40,701 nt of DNA from Bacteroidales bacterium UBA3663 (GCA_002373755.1 DFJU01000047.1:8677-49377), one strand, 5' to 3'; positions 1-8,792 are shown, counted from the first letter of the stretch. The notes: a model not told the origin generated them from the sequence alone. Numbers and translations are program-made.

Positions 1-1652
1 GGGAGGTTGGGAGGGGGTCATATATCATCATGGAAACATTCATCATTTTGGGCAAATATATTATTGCCACTGGCCTTCTGCTGCTGTTCTATTGGGGCGT
101 GCTGCGCCACAGGGCAAGTTACCGCCTGTGCCGCAATTACCTGACCGGCATACCGGCATTGGGACTGCTGATGTGCATACTGTCGTTCGACGTGCCAGTC
201 CAGATGCCGCGCAGCATCGAACAGAAAATGGAGAAATTCGAGGAGCATTTCACCCCTTGGGACGATGCGGCGACGAACGATGTGCCGTTGGCCGAAATTG
301 AGACGACATCGCCATCGGCCAACGCCACCAAAGAGATTCCATCGGCAATGAAGCCTGCTTTGGAAGCCAGCGAAACGGCCGTCGCGCCTGCTGTCCACAC
401 GGACAACAGCATGACTTTCGACGACTTGGCAATTCTGCTGCTGATTGCCGTTTCGGTACTGCTCCTGCTGCTTTTTGTGTATTACATCGCGCATGTGCTG
501 TCCATCAAGAACAATCTGTCGCACGAACAGACCCAAGAGGGCTACAATCTGGTGCGTTCCAAGTCGGTCAACACACCATTCTCGTTCGGCAAGACCATCT
601 TCCTTCCTTCGGATTTGGACCAACGCAGCGAGGTTTTGATTATCCGGCACGAGATGGCTCACATCGCCCACCGTCACTATCTGGAGGTGTGGCACATCGA
701 GTTCTGGACACGTCTGTGCTGGTTCAACCCCGTGATGTGGCTGTGCCGCACTGAACTGCGCAATGTGCACGAGTTCGAGGCCGACCGCGACGTCATCAGT
801 CAGGGTGCAGACATCCACACTTATCAGACCACTCTGCTGGAGATGGTGATGAACGAGAGTTGTCCGGCAGTCAACGGTTTCAATCATTCCTTCATCCGTC
901 AACGCTTTATCGAGATGAAGAGTTCGACAGCTGGCACATTGGGCAGGTTCGGCAAGGTATCGCTTCTGCTCTGGATTGCAATCCTGTTCGGTTCGTTCAA
1001 CCTGCGCCCTGCATCGTCCATCACCGAGACGGAGTGGAAGATGCCGACATATCCAGACCCGCTGCCGTTCGTGATTAACGGGACATTGAACGAAGACAGC
1101 ACCGAAACCTGCTTCTACCTCTATATGGCCGATTCACTCTTCCACATCGAGGAGGACAAGCCCGATGCCGTCATCCCAGTAGTGAATGGAAAAATATACT
1201 ACCAGACATTGCTATCACAAGTAACGGCAGGTCGTCTGCGTGGCATCGGCCCCGACGGAAAACCGACAGGATGTTGCTTTGAGATTTTCTTCATTCCAGG
1301 AGAAACAGCTAACGGCTTGGTTGACAATAGTTTCCAAACGCGCAATGATTGTAGAAAAACTACATCCAAAGCCATACGCAGAGCCGTGACCGCCTTCCGT
1401 CATACCCACGAATCCGTGCCGCCGCAAGCTGTTCATTGGGATGGAAAAATCTGGGAACGAGTCAAAAATGACGATACATTCTACCGCAATGTCCAATCAG
1501 TATGTTTTTCTCCCGACAGAACCATAATAAAGTGTTTCAGCAGGAGTAACTGGTCTGTTCAGCCATTTTTGGAAGATCCGCAAGGTAACCGATACAAATA
1601 TTTGGGTTCATATCCTGAAATGGCTCACCAAAGTTACATAGAGAACTCCATC

Positions 1653-1656
1653 TATG
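1653..1656. repeat. left target-site duplication TATG
   Basis: TATG directly precedes the proposed prophage left end, and the same four bases follow the right end at 38066-38069. Both copies sit in the same codon phase (TAT G..). Removing the prophage and one copy restores an open frame. A 5-bp duplication with one mismatch (CTATG against ATATG) cannot be excluded. Mu itself makes 5-bp duplications. Confidence 0.65.
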
Positions 1657-1680
1657 TATGGCCGACAAAAAGAAAGGTGC
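1657..1680 (+). other. prophage left terminus with transposase-binding-like site L1
   Basis: The terminal 24 bases contain CAAAAAGAAAGGTGC at 1666-1680. Read inward, they match the right terminus at 18 of 24 positions. In Mu, 22-bp end sites bind MuA, so by analogy this is the outermost site. The end does not begin with the TG typical of Mu-family termini, which makes the exact boundary uncertain by a few bases. Confidence 0.6.
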
Positions 1681-2089
1681 AGCGCAGGAATAACTTATGT
1701 TATTGATAGATAGGAGATTGGAGGAATGACGTGAGAAAACAAAAAGTTTACATTGGTTTAATTTCATGTTACATTTGGGCTGCATTTCGATGCGGCTCTT
1801 TTCGTTTTGTTTAATTGGGTGATAGATTGGTTTAATTGAGAGGGTGGAAAGGGGCATTTTGTGAGCCAGGAAGAGGCGCGGGAGGGACAAAGGACAACGG
1901 ACGGACAAATGACGGAGAGACCTGAAAAAGCGTGTTTTGAGGCCGTGAGAGCCACTTTCTGGCAAAAGACGGAGAAAGCCCTGGGGCAGCCGGAAGCGCA
2001 GGGAGAGAGCCGCCAATGAGCAACGGCAGGAGCGCGCCGAAAGAGCCGGGAAAAGGGCATTAAAATGGCGTTTGAAAAGGGATTGAATG

Positions 2090-2127
2090 AGCAAAAAAGA
2101 GAGGGGCAGAAATGCCCCTTTTTTCGT
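2090..2127. terminator. terminator-like hairpin in the left-end region
   Basis: An A-rich tract is followed by GGGGCA-gaaa-TGCCCC and a run of six T. Flanking A and T tracts extend the pairing, so it could act in both directions. It would stop leftward repressor transcripts before they reach the prophage end, or host transcription entering from the interrupted M56 gene. Confidence 0.6.
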
Positions 2128-2183
2128 TTTGGAGGGACATTTGGAGGGACAAATGGGGGGACAAAACTGCGAAAAAAGTGGCT

Positions 2184-2303
2184 CGAATCGACCCCGATAT
2201 GTACCAAACAACGGGCGAATCGACCCCGATAAAGCACTTTTTCTGCAAGTTAAAAAAGGGGATGATGTACCGAAAAACGGGCGAATCACCCCCGATATGT
2301 ACC
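2184..2303 (+). repeat. three direct copies of a 22-bp repeat
   Basis: Copies start at 2184, 2216 and 2282, with the core CGAATC-nn-CCCCGATA. The second and third copies extend leftward through GTACC-nnnnn-ACGGG. Start-to-start spacings are 32 and 66 bases, close to three and six helical turns. This phasing suggests protein binding on one face of the DNA. Candidates are repressor operators, an enhancer-like site for the transposase, or a partition site. None can be chosen from sequence alone. Confidence 0.75.
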
Positions 2304-2396
2304 TTTTTTTGCGCGATAAATTGAGTTAAAATGCTGAAAGCAAGCGATTTAGTTGATTTTGAGCTTTTTCATGGCCGAAACTGGGGCATTTTCGGG

Positions 2397-2411
2397 CAAA
2401 AAGAAAGGTGC
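2397..2411 (+). other. internal copy of the end motif (candidate L2 site)
   Basis: CAAAAAGAAAGGTGC is identical to the 15 bases at 1666-1680 and has the same orientation, 731 bases inside the left end. An exact 15-mer is unlikely by chance. The spacing is much larger than the L1-L2 distance of Mu, so its role as a transposase site is inferred. Confidence 0.5.
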
Positions 2412-2452
2412 CGGAAGGACACCCACGGAGCAGCACAACCTGACGCGCCCCA

Positions 2453-3151
2453 TCACTCCAGACGAATTGCACCCACGACAATGGAAAGCGAGCGGATCTC
2501 GGCTTTTGGCAGGCAGAATGGCGGGTAGTTGGGGTTGTCGGATCTGCACTGGATGTTGTCGTCGTCGCCCTCGATGGGGAACAGACGCTTGACCATCGCG
2601 CCCTGACGGGAGTCGATGACGTAGATCTTGCCCCACTGGATAAAGGTGATCTCGTCGATGCGGCGGCAGGCGAGGATGTCACCGCTGGAATATTTGGGGT
2701 ACATGGATGAGCCTGAGACGCGGATGAGGAAGTCGGCATGGGCGGCCTCAAAGTCGGGAATGTCGTAGCGTGTGCAGTCGAGGGCAGTGACGCCAGCCTC
2801 GTCCCAGCCATTGAAGCCGGCCACGGCATCGATGGGGATGAGCGGTAGCCCCTTGGTGGTTGGCTGTGGGTCGTCGGCCAATACCCCAGCAACGCCCTTG
2901 CTCTCCGAACACTCTCCGAAGGATGACCGAAGCATCTCACCCTCGCCAGTCAGAAGCCATGAGGGGTTGACATCGGGCGCATAGGCAAGAAATCTTGCTA
3001 TATTATCTTCGTTGATACCATTGTTCTGAGTGAGAATTCCACGTGTTACTCCTGATTTTTTGTAGAATTCATAAGCGGAAACCCCTTTATTTGACAGATA
3101 AAGCAAGATATTTTGCTTAATCTGTGATTTTTCTTGCTTAATTTCTTGCAT
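2453..3151 (-). CDS. phage repressor, S24/LexA-like
   Basis: 232-residue lysogeny repressor. The N-terminal 70 residues form a helix-turn-helix DNA-binding domain. The C-terminal half is an S24 peptidase/dimerisation domain, with catalytic Ser149 in GSSM and Lys188 in AMVKRL. An Ala111-Gly112 bond in DAVAGF lies 38 residues before the serine, as in LexA/CI-type self-cleaving proteins. The phage is therefore probably induced by RecA-dependent cleavage, unlike Mu, whose repressor is not of this type. The gene is transcribed away from the early operon, and its start codon overlaps the early promoter/operator, so autoregulation is likely. Confidence 0.9.
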   Translation of the reverse strand: MQEIKQEKSQIKQNILLYLSNKGVSAYEFYKKSGVTRGILTQNNGINEDNIARFLAYAPDVNPSWLLTGEGEMLRSSFGECSESKGVAGVLADDPQPTTKGLPLIPIDAVAGFNGWDEAGVTALDCTRYDIPDFEAAHADFLIRVSGSSMYPKYSSGDILACRRIDEITFIQWGKIYVIDSRQGAMVKRLFPIEGDDDNIQCRSDNPNYPPFCLPKAEIRSLSIVVGAIRLE

Positions 3152-3176
3152 AATCGAGAAATCTTGTTTATACTTG
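3141..3176 (+). promoter_or_regulatory. early promoter with overlapping repressor operator
   Basis: A Bacteroidetes-type promoter reads rightward: CTTG at 3145-3148, 20 bases, then TATACTTG at 3169-3176. A near-palindrome ATTTCTTG-N6-CGAGAAAT (3141-3162, 7 of 8 pairs) covers the -33 element and the repressor start codon. Nearby TTCTTGCTTAAT/TTCTTGCATAAT repeats may be further half-sites. Repressor bound here would block early transcription and its own translation start. Confidence 0.65.
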
Positions 3177-3262
3177 CATCGTTGTTAAACATAACAGCGC
3201 GCCAAATTTAGTGAAAAATGGCGGGAAAAACGAATAAAACAACCCATTTAACAAAAAAGACT

Positions 3263-3484
3263 ATGAAAGTGACAAAGGTAAAGGTCGATAAGACCGAGAA
3301 AGATGCGATTCCTGCCTTCGTGCAGGAGGTGAACGAGTGCGCCGACACATGGTGCGAGCTGCGCGAGGGCTATTATTACGACACGCTGACGATTGTGGCG
3401 GTCGGGAAATTGGCCATGGAGTACACGCTGCGCAAGGTGGAGTGCACGTTCAATGACTGCGAGGTCATCGTGGTGAGGGGGTAA
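3263..3484 (+). CDS. first early-operon protein, unknown function
   Basis: Small acidic protein of 73 residues from ATG 3263. An upstream in-frame ATG at 3218 would add 15 Lys/Thr-rich residues, but the spacing after the early promoter and the A-rich leader favour 3263. It occupies the position of ner/cro-type regulators in Mu-like phages, yet no helix-turn-helix is visible. Two cysteines (in NECADTWCEL) might be structural. I do not recognise a family. Confidence 0.6.
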   Translation: MKVTKVKVDKTEKDAIPAFVQEVNECADTWCELREGYYYDTLTIVAVGKLAMEYTLRKVECTFNDCEVIVVRG

Positions 3485-3511
3485 GTTGTCGAACGAAAAA
3501 AACGAGAAAGT

Positions 3512-3891
3512 ATGGCAACAAAAAGAATGATTGAAGTTACACCGGCGGTGCGCCGGGAACTGATGAAGCTGTTCGGCTGTTCGGCTGCTCGGCCATGAAC
3601 GTGTGGCGTGCGCTGAACTTCACGTCGGAGAGCGACGAGTGCTGCCGTATCCGTCGCGCTGCCATCGAGAAGGGCGGGCGCGTGATGAACTGGCTGCCCG
3701 AGTGCGAGACGATACACTGCACGGCCGACGGCCTGATGTGCCAGACGTTCGCCAACGGTGTGGTGATAGTGGTCGATTGGGCAGACCGCACCGTGACGGT
3801 GTGCCGGAAAGGCAAGGTGGTGCGCGAAGTGAAATGCAGCATCTCGCTGGAAGAATTCCACGAGCTGCAGGCGTGGGCAGAGGACCTCTGA
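3512..3891 (+). pseudogene. small early DNA-binding-like protein, broken by an 8-bp duplication
   Basis: The ORF from ATG 3512 begins MATKRMIEVTPAVRRELMKL and stops at 3596-3598. The adjoining frame continues from MNVWRALNF to 3891. GTTCGGCT is tandemly duplicated at 3571-3586. Removing one copy rejoins the frames as LFGCSAMNVWRALNF, giving one protein of about 124 residues. The N-terminus then resembles small phage proteins with a helix-turn-helix-like start. The ATG at 3595 overlaps the stop (ATGA), so the second part could still be made by coupled re-initiation. It lies directly before the transposase gene. Confidence 0.75.
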
Positions 3892-3961
3892 ATAAAGACC
3901 CCGACCCTCCCGAGGGAGGGGAAAAGAGTTAATAGTTATTAGTTAATAGTTATTAGTTATT

Positions 3962-5977
3962 ATGGCAGCACTTGCGACACAGATCATCAATGGGCGCGTG
4001 GGAATCTCGGCCCAATGGATGGAGGAGCGGCACATCGCGTCGATGGAATCGCTCAAGAAGCGCGAGCAGCGGCTGCGTCTCGTGTCGCTCACCCGCGGCG
4101 GGCGTGGCGTGCCGAAGGTGTACGAATACAGGACGATGCCGGAGGAGCTGAAGCGCAAGGTCGATGCGCAGCTGGATGTATATGAGGCCGCGCGGAAGAA
4201 CCCGCTGGAGCCGCTCATCGAGCACAGCGCCGAGGTGCGCCAGTACTTCGACGACTACCGCACGGCCAAGGGGGCACACCTGCCGAACTCGCAGAGCAAC
4301 CCGGTGAGGAACACCTACTACTACAACGCCATCGTCATCAAGGCCATCGTCCGGCTGATGGCCGACACCGAGCGGCGCGGCGGGAAAGTGTCGTGGGAGC
4401 AGATGGCCGGACACGTGAGCACGCTCGACAGGCTGGAGTGGCCGGTGTCGCTGCCCGAGAATGCACGCAAGCTGCGCTCGAAGGTGAGCGACTATGTGGC
4501 CAACGGGCTTGAGTCGCTCATCCACAAGAACTACCGCGCCGGCAACGCGAACGCCACCAAGGTACACGAGGGCGAACAGGCCGACATGCTGGTGTCGCTC
4601 ATCAGCGAGCACCGCAACTTCGACTGCCAGGAGATTGCCGACCTCTACAACCACTGGGCACAGCAGCACGGCTGGGAGCCCATCAGCCGGAGCACAGTGC
4701 ACAAGTGGGCGACCGACAAGCGCTTCATCACCATGGCCAGCAAGCACGGCGCGGCCGCCTTCCGCAACCAGGTGAGCTACACTGTGAAGCGCACGGCACC
4801 GACGGCGGCAATGTACATGTGGGTCTTCGACGGCTGGGATGCCGAGCTTGCCTACCAGCAGCGGAGCAAGAACGGGCGCACGACCTACCACAACCGCCTG
4901 ACGCTGGAGGTAATCCTGGACGCGGCCACCAAATACCCCATCGGCTGGGCAGTGGGCGAATCGGAGAGCGCCGACCTCATCCGCGAGGCGCTGCGCAACG
5001 CAGAGCGGCACGTTGAGGAACTGACCGGGCAGATGCTGCGACCCCACCAGCTGCAATGCGACAACTTCGCCAAGAAGGCGATGTGGGACACCTACACGGA
5101 GCTGGCACTGCTGGCCGTCACCCCTGCCCGGGTGGGCAACGCGAAGGCGAAGATCATCGAGCCGTGGTTCCACCAACTGAACGACAAGAAGTGCCGCTAC
5201 GCCTTCAACTGGACAGGCCACGGCGTGACGGCGCGCAAGGACAACCAGCCGAACCTCGACATCACGCTGAAGGGCAAGAGCCAGTTCCCGACGCTGGAAG
5301 AGCTGATCGACGAAATCGGCACCATCATCGGCCAATACAGGGCCGAGGCACTGCCCGCCTACATGGAGGCACTCGCAGCCCTGCCCGACGCCGACCGCGT
5401 GGCATTGGACATGAAACAGTACCTCGCCCTCTTCGGCCAATCGACAGGCCAGACCTACCAGCTGCAGGCCACCGGCATCAACGTGCGCATAGGCGGAAAG
5501 CGGCACCAGTACGACCTGCTGCCGGCATCGGACAGCGAGCGCGACATGCAGGAGGCCATCCGCTTCCGTGAGAAGTGCTGGGAGAAGTGGCAGGTGAAGC
5601 TCGACCCGATGGACGACGCCCACATCCTCGTCGAGAACGCCGACCAGACCGAGCAGTTCCTGCTCACGCTGAAGGACGAGCAGCCGATGGCGCTGAAGGA
5701 CAGGAAGCCGGGCGACTACGAGAAGCTGGCGGCCATCTGGAAGTTCAACCGCGAGATGGAGGCATACGTGAGCCGGACGCTGGGCGACCACCAGCAGGGA
5801 GCCTACGAGCAGATGCAGCGCGAGCAGCGTGACTACGAACTGCTGAGCCGCTGCCTCATCACGGACAACCGCGGGCAGCACAAGAGCGTGAAGGCGGGCG
5901 CACGCCTCGCCATCGAGCCGGTCGATGCCTTCGAGGTCGCGCCGAAGTCAGAGGACGACGTGCTGGACGAATATTAA
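3962..5977 (+). CDS. MuA-like DDE transposase
   Basis: 671-residue transposase of the Mu A family, which cuts and joins phage ends for integration and replicative transposition. Residues 1-75 are a MuA-type winged-helix DNA-binding region, followed by helical end-binding domains to about 280. The catalytic triad is visible: Asp290 in VFDGWD, Asp367 in QCDNF and Glu400 in KIIEPWF. The C-terminal part (about 470-671) is the beta-barrel and helical region that contacts MuB. It starts right after an AT-rich leader and is followed by the MuB-like gene, as in Mu. It presumably acts on the motifs at 1657-1680 and 38020-38065. Confidence 0.95.
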   Translation: MAALATQIINGRVGISAQWMEERHIASMESLKKREQRLRLVSLTRGGRGVPKVYEYRTMPEELKRKVDAQLDVYEAARKNPLEPLIEHSAEVRQYFDDYRTAKGAHLPNSQSNPVRNTYYYNAIVIKAIVRLMADTERRGGKVSWEQMAGHVSTLDRLEWPVSLPENARKLRSKVSDYVANGLESLIHKNYRAGNANATKVHEGEQADMLVSLISEHRNFDCQEIADLYNHWAQQHGWEPISRSTVHKWATDKRFITMASKHGAAAFRNQVSYTVKRTAPTAAMYMWVFDGWDAELAYQQRSKNGRTTYHNRLTLEVILDAATKYPIGWAVGESESADLIREALRNAERHVEELTGQMLRPHQLQCDNFAKKAMWDTYTELALLAVTPARVGNAKAKIIEPWFHQLNDKKCRYAFNWTGHGVTARKDNQPNLDITLKGKSQFPTLEELIDEIGTIIGQYRAEALPAYMEALAALPDADRVALDMKQYLALFGQSTGQTYQLQATGINVRIGGKRHQYDLLPASDSERDMQEAIRFREKCWEKWQVKLDPMDDAHILVENADQTEQFLLTLKDEQPMALKDRKPGDYEKLAAIWKFNREMEAYVSRTLGDHQQGAYEQMQREQRDYELLSRCLITDNRGQHKSVKAGARLAIEPVDAFEVAPKSEDDVLDEY

Positions 5978-6095
5978 AAGACCCACCCCCCGTGCCCCCT
6001 CCCGTTATGTAGGGAGGGGGAGTAAATACAAAAGACAAAGGGACTAAGGACAAAGTGCCAAATACAAATTACGATAACACTTAACCAAAAAAACT

Positions 6096-6998
6096 ATGAA
6101 CAACAAGCAAGCAGAGGGAAGTACCCTCACAGAAATCCGCAAGAGAGACATCCAGAACGGGCTGGCCGACTACTGCGCCCGCTATGGCGGCATGAACAAG
6201 GCAGCCAAGATTCTGGACGGAGTGTCGTCGGCCACAATCAGCCAGATGGTGAACGGCAACTGGGAGCAGATCAGCGACGAGATGTGGCGCAAGGTGGCCA
6301 GCCAGATAGGGCTTGAAGCCGACCGCTGGAACGCCGTCGAGACACAGAACTACACGCGCCTCATGGCCATACTGGCCGACGCACAGGAGAACCAGCTGTG
6401 GATGGCCATCACGGGCAGCGCAGGCACGGGCAAGACCTTCTCGACCAAGCAGTACAGCCGCGAGCACCCCAACACCTTCTACGTGTCGTGCGACCCCGAC
6501 TGGACAAAGCGCGAGTTCTTCGCCGTCATGCTGCGCAAGCTGGGCAAGGAGCCGTCCGGCCTGACCCTCATCCAGATGAAGCAGAAACTGGTGCTCCAGA
6601 TGCGCTGCCTGGACTGTCCGCTCATCATCCTCGACGAGGCCGACAAGCTGACCGACGTGGTGCTCAACTCGTTCATCACGCTCTACAACGACCTCCAGTA
6701 CGACTGCGGCGTGGTGATGATAGCCACCGAGTTCCTCTTCAAGCGGTTCGACGCCGGCGTGCGGTTCAACAAAAAGGGCTTCAACGAGCTGTGGAGCCGC
6801 GTGGGCCGCAAGTGCATCCCGCTCAAGGGCGTGTCGCAGCAGGACATCGTGGACATCTGCATGGCCAACGGCGTGACCGACCCACGCGAGATTGACCGCA
6901 TCATCGGCGACTGCGACGGCGACCTGCGCAGGGTGCAGCGACGTGTCCACGCCGTGCGCAAGAAGATGGGCAGGGAGAGCCGAGAGAGTAACGAGTAA
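6096..6998 (+). CDS. MuB-like AAA ATPase, transposition target selector
   Basis: 300-residue partner of the transposase. It binds target DNA in an ATP-dependent way and delivers it to the transpososome. An N-terminal helix-turn-helix (about 20-60) is followed by an AAA ATPase with Walker A GSAGTGKT at 107-114 and Walker B LIILDEAD at 176-183. The C-terminal 60 residues form a MuB-type helical domain. Gene order after the transposase matches Mu. Target immunity, which keeps Mu from inserting into itself, is expected of the family but cannot be read from sequence. Confidence 0.92.
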   Translation: MNNKQAEGSTLTEIRKRDIQNGLADYCARYGGMNKAAKILDGVSSATISQMVNGNWEQISDEMWRKVASQIGLEADRWNAVETQNYTRLMAILADAQENQLWMAITGSAGTGKTFSTKQYSREHPNTFYVSCDPDWTKREFFAVMLRKLGKEPSGLTLIQMKQKLVLQMRCLDCPLIILDEADKLTDVVLNSFITLYNDLQYDCGVVMIATEFLFKRFDAGVRFNKKGFNELWSRVGRKCIPLKGVSQQDIVDICMANGVTDPREIDRIIGDCDGDLRRVQRRVHAVRKKMGRESRESNE

Positions 6999-7011
6999 AG
7001 AGCAATGAGCT

Positions 7012-7626
7012 ATGGCAAGCAAGGCACTGACACTCCAGAACCTCATCGACTACCGGCCGAAGACCATGGGCTTCACCGGGCAATGGCTCGAAGCCGTGGG
7101 CGACCCGGAGCCGTTCGGCTCGTGGATCATCTACGGCGGCAGCGGACAGGGCAAGACGCGCTTCACGCTCCAGCTGACCAAATACCTGATGTCGTTCCCC
7201 GGCCTGCGCATCGCCTACGACTCGCTGGAGGAGGGCGTGAGCGAGACCTACCGGCGCGCCGTCATCGACACCGGCCTCATGGCCGAGCGGACGGGGCACT
7301 TCAAGTTCTGGGACCGCTACGACTACGGGCGCATGTGTGAGGAATTAGCCAAGAAACGCTCGCCGAACGTGGTCATCATCGACTCGCTCCAGTACATGAA
7401 CCTCGGCTACGAGCAATACAAGGAGCTGATCGCCCGATTCCCGCGCAAGCTCTTCATCTGGATCTCGCACGAGAGCGGCGGCAAGCCGGACGGCACGACG
7501 GGCAAGAAGGTGCTCTACAACTCGAACGTGAAGATAAGGGTCAGGAACTACTGGGCCGACATCACGAGCCGCTACGCGGGCAAGCACCTCTACGACATCT
7601 GGCCGGAGCAGCACAGGAATGAGTAA
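7012..7626 (+). CDS. RecA-like P-loop ATPase, second early ATPase
   Basis: 204-residue ATPase starting 13 bases after the MuB-like stop, so probably translationally linked. Walker A is GGSGQGKT at 42-49. A Walker B-like strand NVVIIDSLQ lies near residue 120. The single compact domain resembles RadA/DnaB-type RecA folds rather than AAA proteins, with no added DNA-binding domain. Mu has no equivalent next to B. It might remodel the transpososome or load replication proteins, but this is inference from position and fold. Confidence 0.8.
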   Translation: MASKALTLQNLIDYRPKTMGFTGQWLEAVGDPEPFGSWIIYGGSGQGKTRFTLQLTKYLMSFPGLRIAYDSLEEGVSETYRRAVIDTGLMAERTGHFKFWDRYDYGRMCEELAKKRSPNVVIIDSLQYMNLGYEQYKELIARFPRKLFIWISHESGGKPDGTTGKKVLYNSNVKIRVRNYWADITSRYAGKHLYDIWPEQHRNE

Positions 7627-7660
7627 AGAGTTATGAAATAAGAAATAAGAGTTAAGAGTT

Positions 7661-8107
7661 ATGGAACAACTACACGACACACAATGGCGCAAGGCCAACG
7701 GCCTCTTCTGGGCGACGGCAAGCAAGTGCCAGCTGACGAGCGACGACGTCCACGCGACCATCTACAGCGCGTACGGCAAGACGCACACCACCGAACTCAC
7801 ACCCGCGCAACTGAACTCGCTGTCGGCGGCACTGCGAAAGCGCGCCATGCCTGAGGCCGAACGCAAGCTGGAACAGATGCGCAGGCGCGTCATCGGAGCC
7901 GTACGCCGCTACTGCAAGGTGATGGGCTACCGCACGGACACCCTCTATCTGGTCCGAATCGTCGAGCGCGACGGCACACCCTTCAACCGCATGACGGCCG
8001 CCGAACTGATGCGGAAGTACAACACCTTCAGCAAGCTGGCAAGAGAACTGGAGAACCCCACCCAACCTTCCCGAGGGGAGGAGATGGAGTCAGAAAATAA
8101 GAATTAA
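7661..8107 (+). CDS. GemA/Mu gp16-like regulatory protein (DUF1018-like)
   Basis: 148 residues. The N-terminal half (RKANGLFWATASKCQLTSDD, followed by a Gly-Lys and an LTPAQL motif) and the later helical part resemble GemA-type proteins of Mu-like phages, which affect host gene expression and DNA supercoiling. Similarity is by pattern only. The last 16 residues are encoded by a CCAACCTTCCCGAGGGG hairpin repeat of the intergenic type, so the C-terminus has absorbed repeat DNA. An AT-rich leader precedes the start. Confidence 0.55.
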   Translation: MEQLHDTQWRKANGLFWATASKCQLTSDDVHATIYSAYGKTHTTELTPAQLNSLSAALRKRAMPEAERKLEQMRRRVIGAVRRYCKVMGYRTDTLYLVRIVERDGTPFNRMTAAELMRKYNTFSKLARELENPTQPSRGEEMESENKN

Positions 8108-8195
8108 GAAATAAGAGTTAATAACCTTGACCTTTTTCCCAGGACAGACACCTCCCCCCGGGGAGGACGGGAGGGGGTCTTAATTACAAATTACT

Positions 8196-8450
8196 ATGAG
8201 CATCATGAAGACAGTAGCAGTGGTGGAAGCACCCGAAAGCGTGCGCCTGCAGGCCGACGGCACTGTGGCGCGCGAACTGAGCGAGCGGCGCGGGTTCGTC
8301 TGCCCGCAATGCAATGGCAGCGGATACGTCATGCGCGACAACGCACACGGCGAACTGGAAAAAGTGCAGTGCGACGCCTGTATGGGCTACGGCTCGCTCA
8401 AGGCCAGAATCCTCGTGGAGTGGCTGCCGGATAATCCGGTGAAATATTAA
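8196..8450 (+). CDS. small DnaJ-type zinc-finger protein
   Basis: 84 residues with two paired cysteine motifs, CPQCNGSGY and CDACMGYGS, spaced as in the DnaJ cysteine-rich zinc-binding domain (CxxCxGxG). The rest has no J-domain or other fold. It is probably a small zinc-binding adaptor expressed early. It is preceded by a hairpin repeat (CCTCCCCCCGGGGAGG) and an AT leader. Its partner is unknown. Confidence 0.7.
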   Translation: MSIMKTVAVVEAPESVRLQADGTVARELSERRGFVCPQCNGSGYVMRDNAHGELEKVQCDACMGYGSLKARILVEWLPDNPVKY

Positions 8451-8483
8451 ATATTAAATACTAAATATTAAATATTAAATGTT

Positions 8484-8792
8484 ATGAAAATCATCAAAAC
8501 GAACATCTACTACATCGACGCGACGGGCATGACGCAGAACGGCACGAAGATGGCGCTGGCCATGAAGGAGGTGCTGCGCAAGTACAACGGCCACATCATC
8601 GCCGGCGACCTGCTGAACAAGTGGCTGAAAGAACTGCGTGCCAAGCGGGATGAACTGCAAGCAGAACACCCCACATGGAAGTCGGTCAACATCAGACTGG
8701 AGGGCATGGCCGGAAATAACGTCTGCTGGCTGAGCATCGGCGGCGAACTGACCGCACACATCTACCGGACATTGGGAGAGATAACCGAATAA
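8484..8792 (+). CDS. early protein of unknown function
   Basis: 102 residues, starting after a leader built of repeated AAATATTA units ending in TGTTATG. The middle (about 45-65) is a charged helix, and the ends look like beta strands. I recognise no family. Position in the early operon between the zinc-finger protein and a small membrane protein suggests an accessory role in early phage takeover. Confidence 0.6.
   Translation: MKIIKTNIYYIDATGMTQNGTKMALAMKEVLRKYNGHIIAGDLLNKWLKELRAKRDELQAEHPTWKSVNIRLEGMAGNNVCWLSIGGELTAHIYRTLGEITE

Larger units (their letters stand above)
30..1706 (+). pseudogene. M56 (BlaR1-type) membrane metallopeptidase, 5' part, interrupted by the prophage
   Basis: Membrane-embedded zinc protease of the M56/BlaR1 family, which usually senses a cell-wall or envelope signal and cleaves a partner repressor. 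Hydrophobic segments lie near residues 4-24, 37-56, 128-153 and 305-325. The zinc site HEMAH is at 207-211, with the third-ligand region EFEAD at 248-252. A long extracytoplasmic C-terminal region follows. Host-derived sequence ends at residue 542 (base 1656). The last 16 residues and the stop come from prophage DNA, so the present ORF is a chimera. The lost C-terminus lies at 38066-39061. The usual BlaI/MecI-type partner would be upstream, outside the window. The truncated protein keeps all catalytic residues, so it may retain partial function. Confidence 0.85.
1707..2452. other. non-coding left-end region of the prophage
   Basis: About 750 bases with no convincing gene. It holds a terminator-like hairpin near 2090-2127, three copies of a 22-bp repeat (2184-2303), several A-rich tracts resembling degenerate end sites, and a second exact CAAAAAGAAAGGTGC at 2397-2411. 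ORFs here either run across the host junction or lie in the repeats, and they show no domain. In Mu, the left-end sites and then the repressor gene occupy the equivalent place. Confidence 0.6.

Noticed and set aside
1656..1661. TATGG as a 5-bp target duplication (also present at 38066)
   Set aside because: It puts the two phage ends out of register by five bases and does not restore the M56 reading frame.
1537..2289. 250-codon minus-strand ORF across the left prophage junction
   Set aside because: It runs through the host M56 gene, the junction and the repeats, has poor composition and no domain.
2087..2329. 80-codon plus ORF in the left-end region
   Set aside because: Its apparent internal repeat comes from the 22-bp DNA repeats, and its 5' part lies in the terminator hairpin.
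3953..5881. 642-codon minus ORF opposite the transposase
   Set aside because: Shadow of GC-rich codon usage; the plus strand holds an intact DDE transposase.
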